In this document: piece by piece, positions 1-8,196 of the stretch | Numbering within the stretch: the stretch's first letter is position 1 | How the letters are laid out: each line of letters opens with the position of its first letter | From: Iningainema tapete BLCC-T55 | Lineage (GTDB): Bacteria > Cyanobacteriota > Cyanobacteriia > Cyanobacteriales > Nostocaceae | DNA: 64,000 nt | NCBI RefSeq assembly: GCF_014698965.1 | Contig: NZ_JACXAE010000098.1 | Span: 186,001-250,000 of the forward strand | Direction: 5' to 3' | Made by a program: the position numbers and the translations under genes | Notes under the pieces: model-generated | What the model was told of the DNA's origin: nothing | What the model saw: the letters and a program-made list of their open reading frames with translations, nothing else | The model's database searches: none

Positions 1-1
1 T

Positions 2-328
2 TTTATTAACAAACCATTTCGACATGAACTACTACTAGAAAAACTGAGTCAACATCTGGGAGTAGAATATGTCTATAAAGAACAGAGCGATCGCACAGAA
101 GAAAAACAAGAAACAACAGGTGATATACTGCCTCTGTTATCTCAAATGTCGCCAGAGTGGATTGTACAACTAAACCTTGCCGCAGCGCAAGGTAGTGACG
201 ACTTGATTCTCAATTTACTTAATCTGATCCCACAAGAATTCGCTATGTTGGCAAATATTCTCTCAGATTTAGCTCATAACTTTGAGTTTGAAACAATTAT
301 GGAATTGACAAGATTAAGTAGTAAGTAG
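2..328 (+). CDS. C-terminal end of a receiver-domain (hybrid histidine kinase or response regulator) protein, partial
   Basis: The frame is open to the left edge of the window and ends at TAG 326-328, so only about 108 residues are visible. The start of the visible part reads INKPFRHELLLEKLSQHL, the usual end of a CheY-like receiver domain: the conserved Lys-Pro followed by the last helix. The tail after it is acidic and helical, as in cyanobacterial hybrid sensor kinases. The phospho-accepting Asp and any kinase core lie outside the window. It probably acts in two-component signalling in the cytoplasm. The internal ATG at 146 is not the true start, because homology to the receiver fold begins before it. 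Confidence 0.75.
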   Translation, partial: FINKPFRHELLLEKLSQHLGVEYVYKEQSDRTEEKQETTGDILPLLSQMSPEWIVQLNLAAAQGSDDLILNLLNLIPQEFAMLANILSDLAHNFEFETIMELTRLSSK

Positions 329-353
329 GTTGGCTTGAGGAACGAAACCCAAC
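329..353. repeat. Short inverted repeat after the receiver gene
   Basis: GTTGG (329-333) and CCAAC (349-353) flank a 15-base loop directly after the stop codon of the receiver-domain gene. The sequence resembles a dispersed repeat common in cyanobacterial intergenic DNA and could act as a weak terminator. There is no T-run, so this role is uncertain. Confidence 0.35.
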
Positions 354-459
354 ATCCACAATTTAATTTTTACATTATATACTATCGTATTATGGCTAAT
401 AGCCAATACGAACAACAATTTATATTGTCAAGAAGTGGGGAATCTAGGGAGGCGTGTAG

Positions 460-876
460 CTAATGGTTAATAGTTGCTAAGAAAACCTCTGGTAGCATTG
501 CTGGAATAGTTCCCATCCGAAAATCTTTGATGTTGCGAGTGGCGATCGCTTCTATCCCTTCAGATATAGCAGCTGCATGAGTCACCGCATCTTCAAAATC
601 AGCAAATGAACTTGTAAGTGCCGAACGGATCACAGCATCTGTGACTGCAGCCACACGCATTTTAGACATCAACGTATTCAACGCTTCTCGACTCTTTTCA
701 CTGCCCAAATGTCTTCTTAAAAGATAGAACATATTGGTTACCGCGTGTGCAGCAAGGTAGCCTTCTACTTTTTCTTGAGGAACTGTATCCAGTGCTAGTG
801 CAGAAGCAGCGAAAAAGGGCTGACGTTGCAGCAATACATCTAGAACCACATCACTGTCGAATAACACCCGTTTCAC
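460..876 (-). CDS. PIN-domain toxin, VapC-like
   Basis: The 138-aa protein has a PIN-domain layout: FDSDVVLD near the N-terminus (first acidic residues), FADFEDAV in the third quarter, and IATRNIKDF near the end. VapC-type PIN proteins are Mg-dependent RNases that act on tRNA or mRNA when the antitoxin is lost. It starts with GTG at 876, overlapping the antitoxin stop by 4 bases (GTGA), which is typical of translational coupling in toxin-antitoxin operons. It resembles the PIN gene at 53451-53867 in the same window. The first motif is D-S-D rather than the usual D-T-N. Confidence 0.82.
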   Translation of the reverse strand: MKRVLFDSDVVLDVLLQRQPFFAASALALDTVPQEKVEGYLAAHAVTNMFYLLRRHLGSEKSREALNTLMSKMRVAAVTDAVIRSALTSSFADFEDAVTHAAAISEGIEAIATRNIKDFRMGTIPAMLPEVFLATINH

Positions 877-1124
877 CGATATTTTTCCTCAAGGTAGTCT
901 AAGTATTGCTGGTGAAATTCATCTTGCTCCTTATTTTGTTCAATTTTGACGATTCCCGACAAGCTTTGAGTCCAAGGGCTAAGTTCTATTGGTTTATCTG
1001 GGTCTGGCAGTTGCTCAAAAAAAGTGGCAATTGCCTCAGAAAGAGAGATTTGATGAATTTTTGCCCATTTCTTTGCTTTATCAACTAGTGAATCGTCTAA
1101 GCGCAGAGTTAGCTTTGTTTGCAT
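873..1124 (-). CDS. Antitoxin partner of the PIN toxin (DUF6364-like, ribbon-helix-helix type)
   Basis: The 83-aa protein begins QTKLTLRLDDSLVDKAKKWA, the strand-helix start of a ribbon-helix-helix DNA-binding fold, followed by a helix ending in LSEAIATFFEQL and an acidic C-terminal tail. The tail probably wraps the toxin, as in related antitoxins. It is the first gene of a two-gene operon and overlaps the PIN toxin by 4 bases. Antitoxins of this kind usually repress their own promoter together with the toxin. The DUF6364 assignment is by sequence impression only. Confidence 0.75.
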   Translation of the reverse strand: MQTKLTLRLDDSLVDKAKKWAKIHQISLSEAIATFFEQLPDPDKPIELSPWTQSLSGIVKIEQNKEQDEFHQQYLDYLEEKYR

Positions 1125-1260
1125 TAATTTTATTAATGACGTACAATTTTAGATATATTATACGTCATTTTTGGTAAGCTACAACTACAATTGGCATTTC
1201 GGTTATTTGAATATATTTGTTTTCCTATCCAATACATATAGCAATCCTAAATCTACAATT

Positions 1261-1710
1261 TTAAAAGTTGGGTGGTCTTTTAGCAAAAACGTGCAACATC
1301 TTTTGCAGGTATCCAGGGTAATTGGGATAATTTGTCAAAGCCCGTGCCAGTAAAGGCAGGCTAATAATTGTCAAGATTGCTGCTACTAACCATCCCGTTA
1401 CAACTCTCATAACCAAGAACAATAGCAACCCAGGTATAAGTAATGCCAAGAGCCACGCTGCTGTGCGCCCAGCAGACTGATGTCGTCGCCAGCACAGTGC
1501 TAGAAAGCAGCCTAGTACCTCCCCAACTCCTATACCAGTGATAACAGCATATGTAACAATTACTGACTGCTTCGGTTCAGCCAGATTTGTGTATAAACTT
1601 AGGAAAGCTCCACTAAGGAAAAGACTAAAGGCAAATAGCGTAGCTGCACCACTTACCCCGCCAATCAAAGCCGCTAAGTATCCTTTCCCTTTTCTTCTAG
1701 ATTTAATCAT
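1261..1710 (-). CDS. Small integral membrane protein of unknown function
   Basis: The 149-aa protein has a basic N-terminus (KSRRKGKG) and about four hydrophobic segments, near residues 10-35, 50-70, 83-103 and 106-126, so it is an inner-membrane protein. The loop CWRRHQSAGR is positively charged and is probably cytoplasmic. No family was recognised. It lies 17 bases downstream of a broken HAD/ATPase gene on the same strand and may once have been cotranscribed with it. Confidence 0.6.
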   Translation of the reverse strand: MIKSRRKGKGYLAALIGGVSGAATLFAFSLFLSGAFLSLYTNLAEPKQSVIVTYAVITGIGVGEVLGCFLALCWRRHQSAGRTAAWLLALLIPGLLLFLVMRVVTGWLVAAILTIISLPLLARALTNYPNYPGYLQKMLHVFAKRPPNF

Positions 1711-1727
1711 GAGAGTGTATTCCTTAT

Positions 1728-2823
1728 TTATTCAGGCAGAGTGTAGCGCTGCTTGATCGCCTCTTTGATCGCTGCACGACTATCTTGAGCTGAAATGTTG
1801 GTAGTTTGCTCAATCTTTTTGACTTCTTGTGCCAAAGATTCATCTTTAATTGCTTCTTGAAACCAGTGTGAATAATCTCCCTGTTGCAAGTGGTACAACC
1901 AGGTTTCGTCATCTACTCCCTCTGCTATTTGAGTAAAGAGAATCAGATTTTGGGCGCGGAGATTTAACTTGCCTTCTGCGCCTGTAAAGTAAAAACTTTT
2001 ATCTGTTCCCAGTTGTCCTTCAGCATATTTACGTACATGTCGCCGTCGTTCGGTACGCCCAGGAGTAATGCGAAAGCGCAAAGGTTCGGTATCATGGGTA
2101 CGAAACCAGGCGAACGCCTCTCCTGGTTCAAGGTTTGTTGCTCCAAGTTTGGGTGGGCAATGACCGACTATTTTGCAGAATTGCTCGATATTCTGCTCTG
2201 GTGATTTGCCTACCGTAATAATCGTATCAACTAAAGATAAAGCAGCAGGTGCAACTTGATCCGGATGCACAGTAATGAGCATTACACCATCTAACTCTTG
2301 GGGTAATGTTAATGTCGCGGGATTCCAAGATGAGGGCAGGCGATAACTTCATTTCATCTAACGCTGCCCCTAGTCCTGCGGCTTTGTTAATACCTGATGG
2401 TAACACCATCACTGCACCTTTGTTAAAGATAACTTGCAACTCTAGTCCCAAATCGCGGATGGTTTGCAAGACTGTTGTTTCATTGGGATGCCAAGTGGCG
2501 ACTATTACCCTACCAACTGATAACGGATTGACTTGGCGAGCGCGCAACATTTTGACAAACTCGTCTGGTGGTTTTGCGCCTAGCAACTTTTCCTCTCGCG
2601 TTGCGAGTGAGTACAATAAAGCACCGTTCTCTGCCACTATATAATCAAATAGATCGATTTGCTCAAACACGCGCTGTAAGTCATCTAGCTCACGCCCTGT
2701 GACCATAATTAATTTTCTACCAGAAGCTCGTAGACGTTTAAGTGCTGCTATGGTATTTTCATTAACTTGACCATCTGCAGCTAGTGTACCATCATAGTCA
2801 GTGGCTAAAGCAAAGTAGCGCAT
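1728..2823 (-). pseudogene. HAD-IIB hydrolase / ATPase fusion gene, internally deleted and frameshifted
   Basis: The first part (2823 down to about 2335) is a Cof-type HAD phosphatase. It has motif I DYDGTLA, the Thr region VTGR, and the Lys region INKAAGL. The protein then changes abruptly at about residue 163 and soon stops. A second reading frame (to 1728) continues with NPATLTLPQELDGV and about 190 residues resembling the C-terminal end of the larger HAD plus RecA-like ATPase proteins of cyanobacteria. Missing between them are HAD motif IV (the GDxxND metal site) and the whole P-loop ATPase core. A deletion with a frame change near 2335 explains both halves. The C-terminal piece from ATG 2282 might still be made, but the enzyme must be inactive. 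Confidence 0.72.
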
Positions 2824-2918
2824 GAGCAGTTATTAGCATTAGTTATTTTTCTTTTAAAATTACTTAAGTTACTAAATTGAGTTATCCAACTGTGGATATA
2901 AAATTTCACGCACCATAT

Positions 2919-2948
2919 GTAGAGACGCTTGGGTTCAAGCGTCTCGAC
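2919..2948. repeat. GTAGAGACG-type palindromic repeat, copy 1
   Basis: Arms of 13 bases beginning GTAGAGACGC and ending GCGTCTCGAC pair with one mismatch. The repeat sits between the HAD pseudogene and the RNase D gene. The same family recurs at eight or more places in the window. Confidence 0.8.
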
Positions 2949-2968
2949 AACTTACAACCTATTTACTT

Positions 2969-3874
2969 ATGCCTTACATAAAATCTGCTCATGATATTAG
3001 TTCTCTGGTGGCTGAATATACCAAAGCGAAAACTTTATGGATAGATACAGAAGTAGCTGACTATAAAAATCATCCCAAACTATCACTCATTCAGGTATTG
3101 GAAGAGCCAAGCGATTTGAGTGGCGATCACACTTATATTTTGGATGTACTCGATCAGCCAGATGTTGTGACTGAATTTGTTGACAAAATTATGGTCAATT
3201 CTGCTATTGAAAAAGTTATTCATAACGCTAGCTTTGATTTGAAATTTTTAGGTAGTAAAAAAGCCAAAAATGTCACTTGTACTTTAGAAATGGCAAAAAA
3301 GATACCATACTATCTATTGCCAGTACCCAATTATCAATTAAAAACGTTAGCGGAAGAACTTTGTAATTTCCACAATCTAGATAAACAAGAACAAAGCAGT
3401 GATTGGGGAAAACGACCACTATCAGATGAACAAATTGAGTATGCTTACTTAGACTGCATTTATCTTGCTCAAGTACATCAACGTTTGATAGAATTAAATC
3501 GAGAAGTCAACATTGACCCCGCCACAGAAAATTTAACAGCACTTAGTGCAAAATACAGCCAAATAGAACAACAGTGGAAACTATTAAATTCAGAATACGA
3601 ACATTTACAAGAGAGAATTAAAAAAGCTATGCATGCTCAAAACCTGGCAGAAACTTCTTATTTCAAACTAACTAATTACGAACGTACCACTATAAAGGTA
3701 CAATTTACAGAATTAGCAAGGCTAATAGAAAAAGGTGTGAAATTGGATTTTCCTGTTACGTTAACTCAAAAACTACAGAAAGATTTAGGTGAAAATTTAG
3801 AAGAACTTTCTGTAGATATAGAGAAAACATCTTCTGCACGACTAACTACAAAAAATCAAGAAAATGACTCATAG
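2969..3874 (+). CDS. Ribonuclease D-type 3'-5' exonuclease
   Basis: The 301-aa protein has the complete DEDDy exonuclease signature: D26 and E28 in LWIDTEVADY, D90 in NASFDLKFL, and Y158 with D162 in EYAYLDC. These residues bind the two catalytic metal ions for 3'-5' removal of nucleotides from RNA ends. It is shorter than E. coli RNase D. After the exonuclease domain (1-180) it carries a charged helical tail (about 190-300) instead of two HRDC domains. It probably trims tRNA or other structured RNA in the cytoplasm. It is a single gene followed at once by a palindromic terminator. Confidence 0.85.
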   Translation: MPYIKSAHDISSLVAEYTKAKTLWIDTEVADYKNHPKLSLIQVLEEPSDLSGDHTYILDVLDQPDVVTEFVDKIMVNSAIEKVIHNASFDLKFLGSKKAKNVTCTLEMAKKIPYYLLPVPNYQLKTLAEELCNFHNLDKQEQSSDWGKRPLSDEQIEYAYLDCIYLAQVHQRLIELNREVNIDPATENLTALSAKYSQIEQQWKLLNSEYEHLQERIKKAMHAQNLAETSYFKLTNYERTTIKVQFTELARLIEKGVKLDFPVTLTQKLQKDLGENLEELSVDIEKTSSARLTTKNQENDS

Positions 3875-3904
3875 ATACCCGACTTCTTTAAGAAGTTGGG
3901 TATC
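3874..3904 (+). terminator. Palindromic terminator after RNase D
   Basis: ATACCCGACTTCT pairs with AGAAGTTGGGTAT around a short TTA loop (one G-T pair), starting at the last base of the RNase D stop codon. The same sequence family recurs at 5138-5170, so it is both a dispersed repeat and a likely transcription stop. Confidence 0.65.
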
Positions 3905-3934
3905 TGAGAGATTTTTACAAGCAAATGGTAAACT

Positions 3935-4774
3935 ATGAAACGGCGGTTGTTTGAGCAAGAATTAAAAAGGGTGGTTCAAGCTTTTGGCATAGCTACGCTC
4001 ACCGTATTCGTGACGATTGCAACTGTTTCCTGTAATAGGAGCGACGATTTATTGGTAACAGAAATAGGAGTGAGTCCTTCAAGAAGTCCTATAGCTAAAC
4101 CTACCACAGCAGGAGACTTTTTCACTCAAGGTCAGTATCTGCATATTCAAGGTAACGGAAAAGGTGCGATCGCAGCGTATAACCAAGCGATTAAGCTTAA
4201 TCCCAAGTATGCCCAAGCCTATAATGGTAGAGGACTTGTTTACTTTGATACAGGAGACAAGCAGCAAGCAATAGAGGATTACAACCAAGCTATTAGCCTC
4301 AATTCCAGCAACGCTGTTTTTTACAATAACCGAGGAAATGCTCGTGCTGCACTAGGAGATAGAAATGGCGCAATTCAAGATTACGACGAAGCCATTCGTC
4401 TTGCTCCCAATTATGCCGAAGCATACAATAATCGGGGAAATGCTCGTGCAGTTAGGGGAGATAGAGACGGGGCGATAGATGATTACAGTCAAGCAGTGCG
4501 TCTCAACCCTAAATACGCTGTTGCCTATAATAACCGAGGCAATGCTCGTGCAGCAAGGGGAGATATAGAAGGTGCGATCGTTGACTACAATCAAGCCATT
4601 CGTCTTGTTCCCAACTTTGCCGCAGCTTATAATAACCGAGGCAACGCCCTTGCTGCACAAGGAGACAAACAAAGAGCGACAGCCGACTTACAACGTGCTG
4701 CCAGTATCTTTCAGCAACAAAAGAATCAAGAAATGTATCAACAAGTAATGAAAAATATCAGTGAGATTCAGTAG
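3935..4774 (+). CDS. TPR-repeat lipoprotein
   Basis: The 279-aa protein begins with a basic segment and a hydrophobic stretch ending in TVSC, a plausible lipobox, so it is probably anchored at the outer face of the plasma membrane or in the outer membrane. From about residue 62 it has five or six 34-residue TPR units of near-identical wording (for example AYNNRGNARAARGD). The repeats are very similar to each other, suggesting recent internal duplication. TPRs bind partner proteins, and the partner is not evident here. The TAG stop at 4772-4774 lies inside a GTAGAGACG-type repeat, so the repeat now supplies the end of the gene. Confidence 0.78.
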   Translation: MKRRLFEQELKRVVQAFGIATLTVFVTIATVSCNRSDDLLVTEIGVSPSRSPIAKPTTAGDFFTQGQYLHIQGNGKGAIAAYNQAIKLNPKYAQAYNGRGLVYFDTGDKQQAIEDYNQAISLNSSNAVFYNNRGNARAALGDRNGAIQDYDEAIRLAPNYAEAYNNRGNARAVRGDRDGAIDDYSQAVRLNPKYAVAYNNRGNARAARGDIEGAIVDYNQAIRLVPNFAAAYNNRGNALAAQGDKQRATADLQRAASIFQQQKNQEMYQQVMKNISEIQ

Positions 4775-4800
4775 AGACGTCCCGACGGGGGGTGTCTCTA
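4771..4800. repeat. GTAGAGACG-type palindromic repeat, copy 2
   Basis: The repeat starts GTAGAGACGTCCC and ends GGGTGTCTCTA. It overlaps the stop codon of the TPR lipoprotein gene and may serve as its terminator. Confidence 0.7.
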
Positions 4801-4897
4801 ATTGAAAATAAGACTTACCAACGATAGAAGCTTGATCCATCATCAAATCCTACTATTAAGGCTGCACACATAAAGTAGTCTACCCGGTGTTTAATCT

Positions 4898-5122
4898 ATG
4901 GACTTTAAATATAAATGGAAAAATGGCGCTCCACCAACTAGAGATCAAGCGGCGCAAAGCCAACATTTGTTGGATGAAAGTCAGTTCAATAGCAAAGAAG
5001 ACCATCTCATGGCAGAGCAAGATGCAAGAAAGCATCTGGGTGTACCTACACGCATCCCCGATGACGATCGCTCTGTACTACCAAAAGCCGCTCCAAATGA
5101 TTTGGAACCATCTCAAATGTGA
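4898..5122 (+). CDS. Small hydrophilic protein of unknown function
   Basis: The 74-aa product is rich in charged residues and Gln/Asn (KWKNGAPPTRDQAAQ, then HLMAEQDARKHLGVPTR), with no hydrophobic segment and no cysteine. No family was recognised. There is no strong ribosome binding site before the ATG, but codon use is ordinary and a perfect palindromic terminator follows 15 bases after the stop, which favours a real gene. An overlapping frame starting at 4887 is less likely because it lacks this balance of residues. Confidence 0.5.
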   Translation: MDFKYKWKNGAPPTRDQAAQSQHLLDESQFNSKEDHLMAEQDARKHLGVPTRIPDDDRSVLPKAAPNDLEPSQM

Positions 5123-5137
5123 AAATTGCGTATTTTA

Positions 5138-5170
5138 AAATACCCGACTTCTGTAAGAAGTCGGGTATTT
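5138..5170. terminator. Bidirectional palindromic terminator
   Basis: AAATACCCGACTTCT and AGAAGTCGGGTATTT form a perfect 15-base stem with a GTA loop. It lies between the small gene ending at 5122 and the convergent VWA gene ending at 5179, so it can stop transcription from both sides. It is a second copy of the element at 3874-3904. Confidence 0.75.
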
Positions 5171-5178
5171 GGTTTCTC

Positions 5179-7734
5179 CTACTCCTCTACCACAATCGCA
5201 ACCTTCTTGGTGTAATATTCATTCACTGCATACACACTGATAATGCTTTCACCTACTTCAAAAAACATCCCTTCTTGCTCATCTTTAGAAAACTGTAAGT
5301 TGGGATATTTTGCCGCTAATTCATCTGCTGTTGCAGCTTTGAAAAGCATATCATCAGGTAAAAGTCCCGTAGAGCCGATGTAGAATACTAAAGGAGAAAT
5401 ATTATCCCGATAAATTCTCTCCACATACTTTTCTAACTTAACACTTGCTTCTGTCAAAGCTCCAACCATTTCCTCTTTACCTACAGCTTTACCGTTCCAC
5501 TTGTCTTGTAACAACCGTAATAAACTATTAGCACTAACTTTGGTAAGAATCGTTTCAACTATTCCGTTCTTTTCAAGTCCAAGAAAGTCATTAAAAATCG
5601 GCATCATCAAGCGTTCGACTTGTGTAATCTTTGTCCGCGATGACAGTTGCTTGTGCCTAAAGGCGATATTAGGAAGTAAAGCGAGAGTGAAGTTTGGAGG
5701 AACAAAAATTTCTCCTGTCTCTGTGTCATAAACCTGATACATTCTGTCAAGGAATTTGTTAGCAGAATGTAACTTGCCTACATTAAGAATCTCTGTGCTA
5801 CCAATATCAATTTTATAGCTAATTCTCGCATCAAGTGTACCGTTTGCTAGTGCTTCTTGAATGTCTGAGTATGCGTTGGTTGTCGGAAAGTTGATGTAAA
5901 GATTCTTGGAAAGATAATGTTTTTTTAACTCTTCTAATTGTTCTGGTAAAAAGGTATCAGACTCCTGTTTCAAATGAGCAGCAATGATACTAGAGAGGAT
6001 TTTTATTTCTGCTATTTGAGTAAATAACCCATCGATACTACTAAACTGTTCGTCAAAAGGCACAAGCGGTAGATGCTCTAACTTAATGGTATACTCTGTG
6101 CGGAAGTCAAATTCTTGTGCTGGTGCATCATCTTTCTCCAGTACGCCTTTTTGTTGAAGTAAGTCAAAGACTTTTTTACTGCTGATTTTTACTTGCAGTG
6201 ACTTCACATTGATTTCACCATCACTAACTATGGTGTAATTATTAAAGGTAGCCAAGTCATTCACTAACAAACCAGCAACTTCAATAACTGGAGTTTGATC
6301 TTCAGCTTTGATAAGTCTGACTTTGCGGGTAACGAGCATGTTGATAGTAGCGGTATTGCGGTTAATTTCAAATGAACCCATACCAACATACTCACCTTTA
6401 TCTATATATTCTGTTGTGAGCCAAGGTTTGATTAGATTACCGTTTACGTCTCTAGAACCTGGAACTCTTTTGATTCCAGTTCGTTGATAGTTTGACTGCA
6501 AATCTTTGAGGTTAATGATGATGCTGTGGCGATATTCTTCTAAAATTTTGCTCAATTCTAGTAAAGAGATTTTCTCGTTTACCTTCACTTTATCTAAAAT
6601 TTGATGTTCTTGCAAAACTTTGGGATAGAATAGGGCAATGTTAATATCTTGGGCAAAGTCAGCAACTTGTACGTTGGTGAGAGCTTTGAAGTGTCTTTCT
6701 GTTAAAGTAGCGTCAAACGTACTGGCGATCGCATATTTTGCAGTATTCAAATTCCCTTCAGCTAAATTCGCCGCAGCAAACGCATAAACTGACTCATGAT
6801 TTTGCGCTACAGGCACATTTAATTGTTCATAAGCCTCTTTGCTAATTTGTTTGTACTTATAGATAACTAACTCATCCTCAGGCTTCAATCCATAAATTTT
6901 CAAAGTTCCTGCTGAACCGTTGATTTTATTTGCACTTCTAGAGAAGAAAATCTGATAAGAGTAATCAGCAGCCAGAAATTCTTCAATTGCTGGAGCTACT
7001 GAACCACCTAACAATTTTGCCGTACTGTAAATAGCGTCGTAAACTTCTTTTACATTACCAGCTTTAATACACGAACCGGAAACTGTGTTCGCAATTTTGG
7101 CAAGTAATTTAAAGTCAGAAGCGTTGGAATAAGCGATGGTATTGACAAAAACATCCTTGGCTTTAAGTTCTTGACAGATTACATCTAAAGCTTTTGCTTC
7201 TGTACTAGGACTGCTATCATTAGCATAGCCGTCACTGTGCAAAGTTATGGCAGTAAGCTCTCCTGGTTGAATCAGAGTTTTTGCCATGTACATTGCTTGT
7301 GATATACAAGTAAGACTGGTAGCCTTGATTCTTTTAATTTCTTCCAAGTAGGGAGAATTTTGTTTCATCACCTCTTGAATAGGGATGCGCTTGAAGTGAC
7401 AAGTTACATCTCCCACAGAAGAATAGGATATTAAAGTGATTACTAGCTGGAAATTGATGTATTCATCCAGGGTTAAAAGCTTAATCAAAGTCTCTTTTAA
7501 CGCTTGAATATCGTAATACATTGAGCCGGAGCGATCTATGATAATAATGCTGTGTGCTACCGTACCTTTGATATCATTCTTGCTTGTTTCTACGTTAATT
7601 CTATCTACTAAATAGAAGGCTTTCTCCTTACCTGCGAAATTGTAAAGCGTGAATTTTGTTCTATTATTACTGGTAGATTTTTTATTGGTATGTTGAAGCT
7701 GGACAACATTCTTTTTTGCTGCTTTCTTTGCCAT
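5179..7734 (-). CDS. Large von Willebrand factor A-domain protein
   Basis: The 851-aa protein has an N-terminal VWA domain (about residues 20-230) with the MIDAS metal site: DRSGSM, a Thr in the TSLTC segment, and the Asp in LHSDGYAND. VWA domains bind ligands through a divalent metal. The remaining 600 residues are not a recognised domain, but they look like an ordered, mostly cytoplasmic mixture of strands and helices with no signal peptide or membrane segment. I chose ATG 7734 (MAKKAAKKN) because AGGG/AGGT ribosome-binding motifs precede it. A start at 7833 would add 33 residues of different composition. No neighbouring gene suggests its partner. Confidence 0.7.
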   Translation of the reverse strand: MAKKAAKKNVVQLQHTNKKSTSNNRTKFTLYNFAGKEKAFYLVDRINVETSKNDIKGTVAHSIIIIDRSGSMYYDIQALKETLIKLLTLDEYINFQLVITLISYSSVGDVTCHFKRIPIQEVMKQNSPYLEEIKRIKATSLTCISQAMYMAKTLIQPGELTAITLHSDGYANDSSPSTEAKALDVICQELKAKDVFVNTIAYSNASDFKLLAKIANTVSGSCIKAGNVKEVYDAIYSTAKLLGGSVAPAIEEFLAADYSYQIFFSRSANKINGSAGTLKIYGLKPEDELVIYKYKQISKEAYEQLNVPVAQNHESVYAFAAANLAEGNLNTAKYAIASTFDATLTERHFKALTNVQVADFAQDINIALFYPKVLQEHQILDKVKVNEKISLLELSKILEEYRHSIIINLKDLQSNYQRTGIKRVPGSRDVNGNLIKPWLTTEYIDKGEYVGMGSFEINRNTATINMLVTRKVRLIKAEDQTPVIEVAGLLVNDLATFNNYTIVSDGEINVKSLQVKISSKKVFDLLQQKGVLEKDDAPAQEFDFRTEYTIKLEHLPLVPFDEQFSSIDGLFTQIAEIKILSSIIAAHLKQESDTFLPEQLEELKKHYLSKNLYINFPTTNAYSDIQEALANGTLDARISYKIDIGSTEILNVGKLHSANKFLDRMYQVYDTETGEIFVPPNFTLALLPNIAFRHKQLSSRTKITQVERLMMPIFNDFLGLEKNGIVETILTKVSANSLLRLLQDKWNGKAVGKEEMVGALTEASVKLEKYVERIYRDNISPLVFYIGSTGLLPDDMLFKAATADELAAKYPNLQFSKDEQEGMFFEVGESIISVYAVNEYYTKKVAIVVEE

Positions 7735-8196
7735 ATTTACACCTACCCTGGTATGTGCCTTGACGAAGGTAAAGGCTGATAACTGAAGTCTATGAAAACG
7801 GACTGAAATGTGTACTAGATGTTGCTGAATCACGCGGATGTTAGCTTACTCCCATTACGCCTGAAGATTACTGATTAATGAACCGCCCTTCTCAGTAGCG
7901 GAGACGCTGCGCGAACGGGTTCAGCAGTCGCCTAGTAGCGGGAAACCCGGATGCAGCGCTGCTTCACCAAGACGCCAAGAACGCCAAGAAAAAATAGGTA
8001 ATCTTCTATTGGAAAGGGAGTAATTTTGCTTTGAGGCTAGAAATTTATTTTTAGGTGGGTTTATTGAAGGTTATTTATATAGTACATTAGTACTATATAA
8101 ATGTCAAGGCGTTATTACAGCATCCCACAAGTATGCATCGCCCCGCGTTCATTTGGTGCGTTACACTACGAAGGGCGCACCTTAAAAATTTGAGCT
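7735..8196. other. Non-coding region with repeat fragments, upstream of cobO
   Basis: No gene is seen here. The stretch holds repeat-like DNA at about 7880-7995 (including AAGACGCCAAGAACGCC, a common cyanobacterial repeat word), the perfect palindrome at 8073-8102, and a degenerate GTGCGTTA / GGGCGCACC inverted repeat near 8156-8181 just before cobO. Divergent promoters for the VWA gene and cobO must lie here. Confidence 0.6.
8073..8102. promoter_or_regulatory. Perfect 13-bp palindrome, candidate operator upstream of cobO
   Basis: ATTTATATAGTAC and its exact reverse complement are separated by the loop ATTA. The site is 95 bases before the cobO start, has no T-run after it, and is AT-rich, so a protein-binding operator is more likely than a terminator. 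The regulator is unknown. Confidence 0.5.

Noticed and set aside
4079-4672. Minus-strand frames opposite the TPR lipoprotein
   Set aside because: They mirror the repetitive codons of the TPR gene. Repeats commonly give long antisense frames.
7735-7833. 33-residue N-terminal extension of the VWA protein
   Set aside because: The ATG at 7734 has ribosome-binding motifs and a normal start (AKKAAKK). The extension has different composition and no supporting site.
8100-8196. A cobalamin riboswitch before cobO
   Set aside because: No B12-box-like conserved segment was seen, and the space between the palindrome and the start is too short for the full structure.
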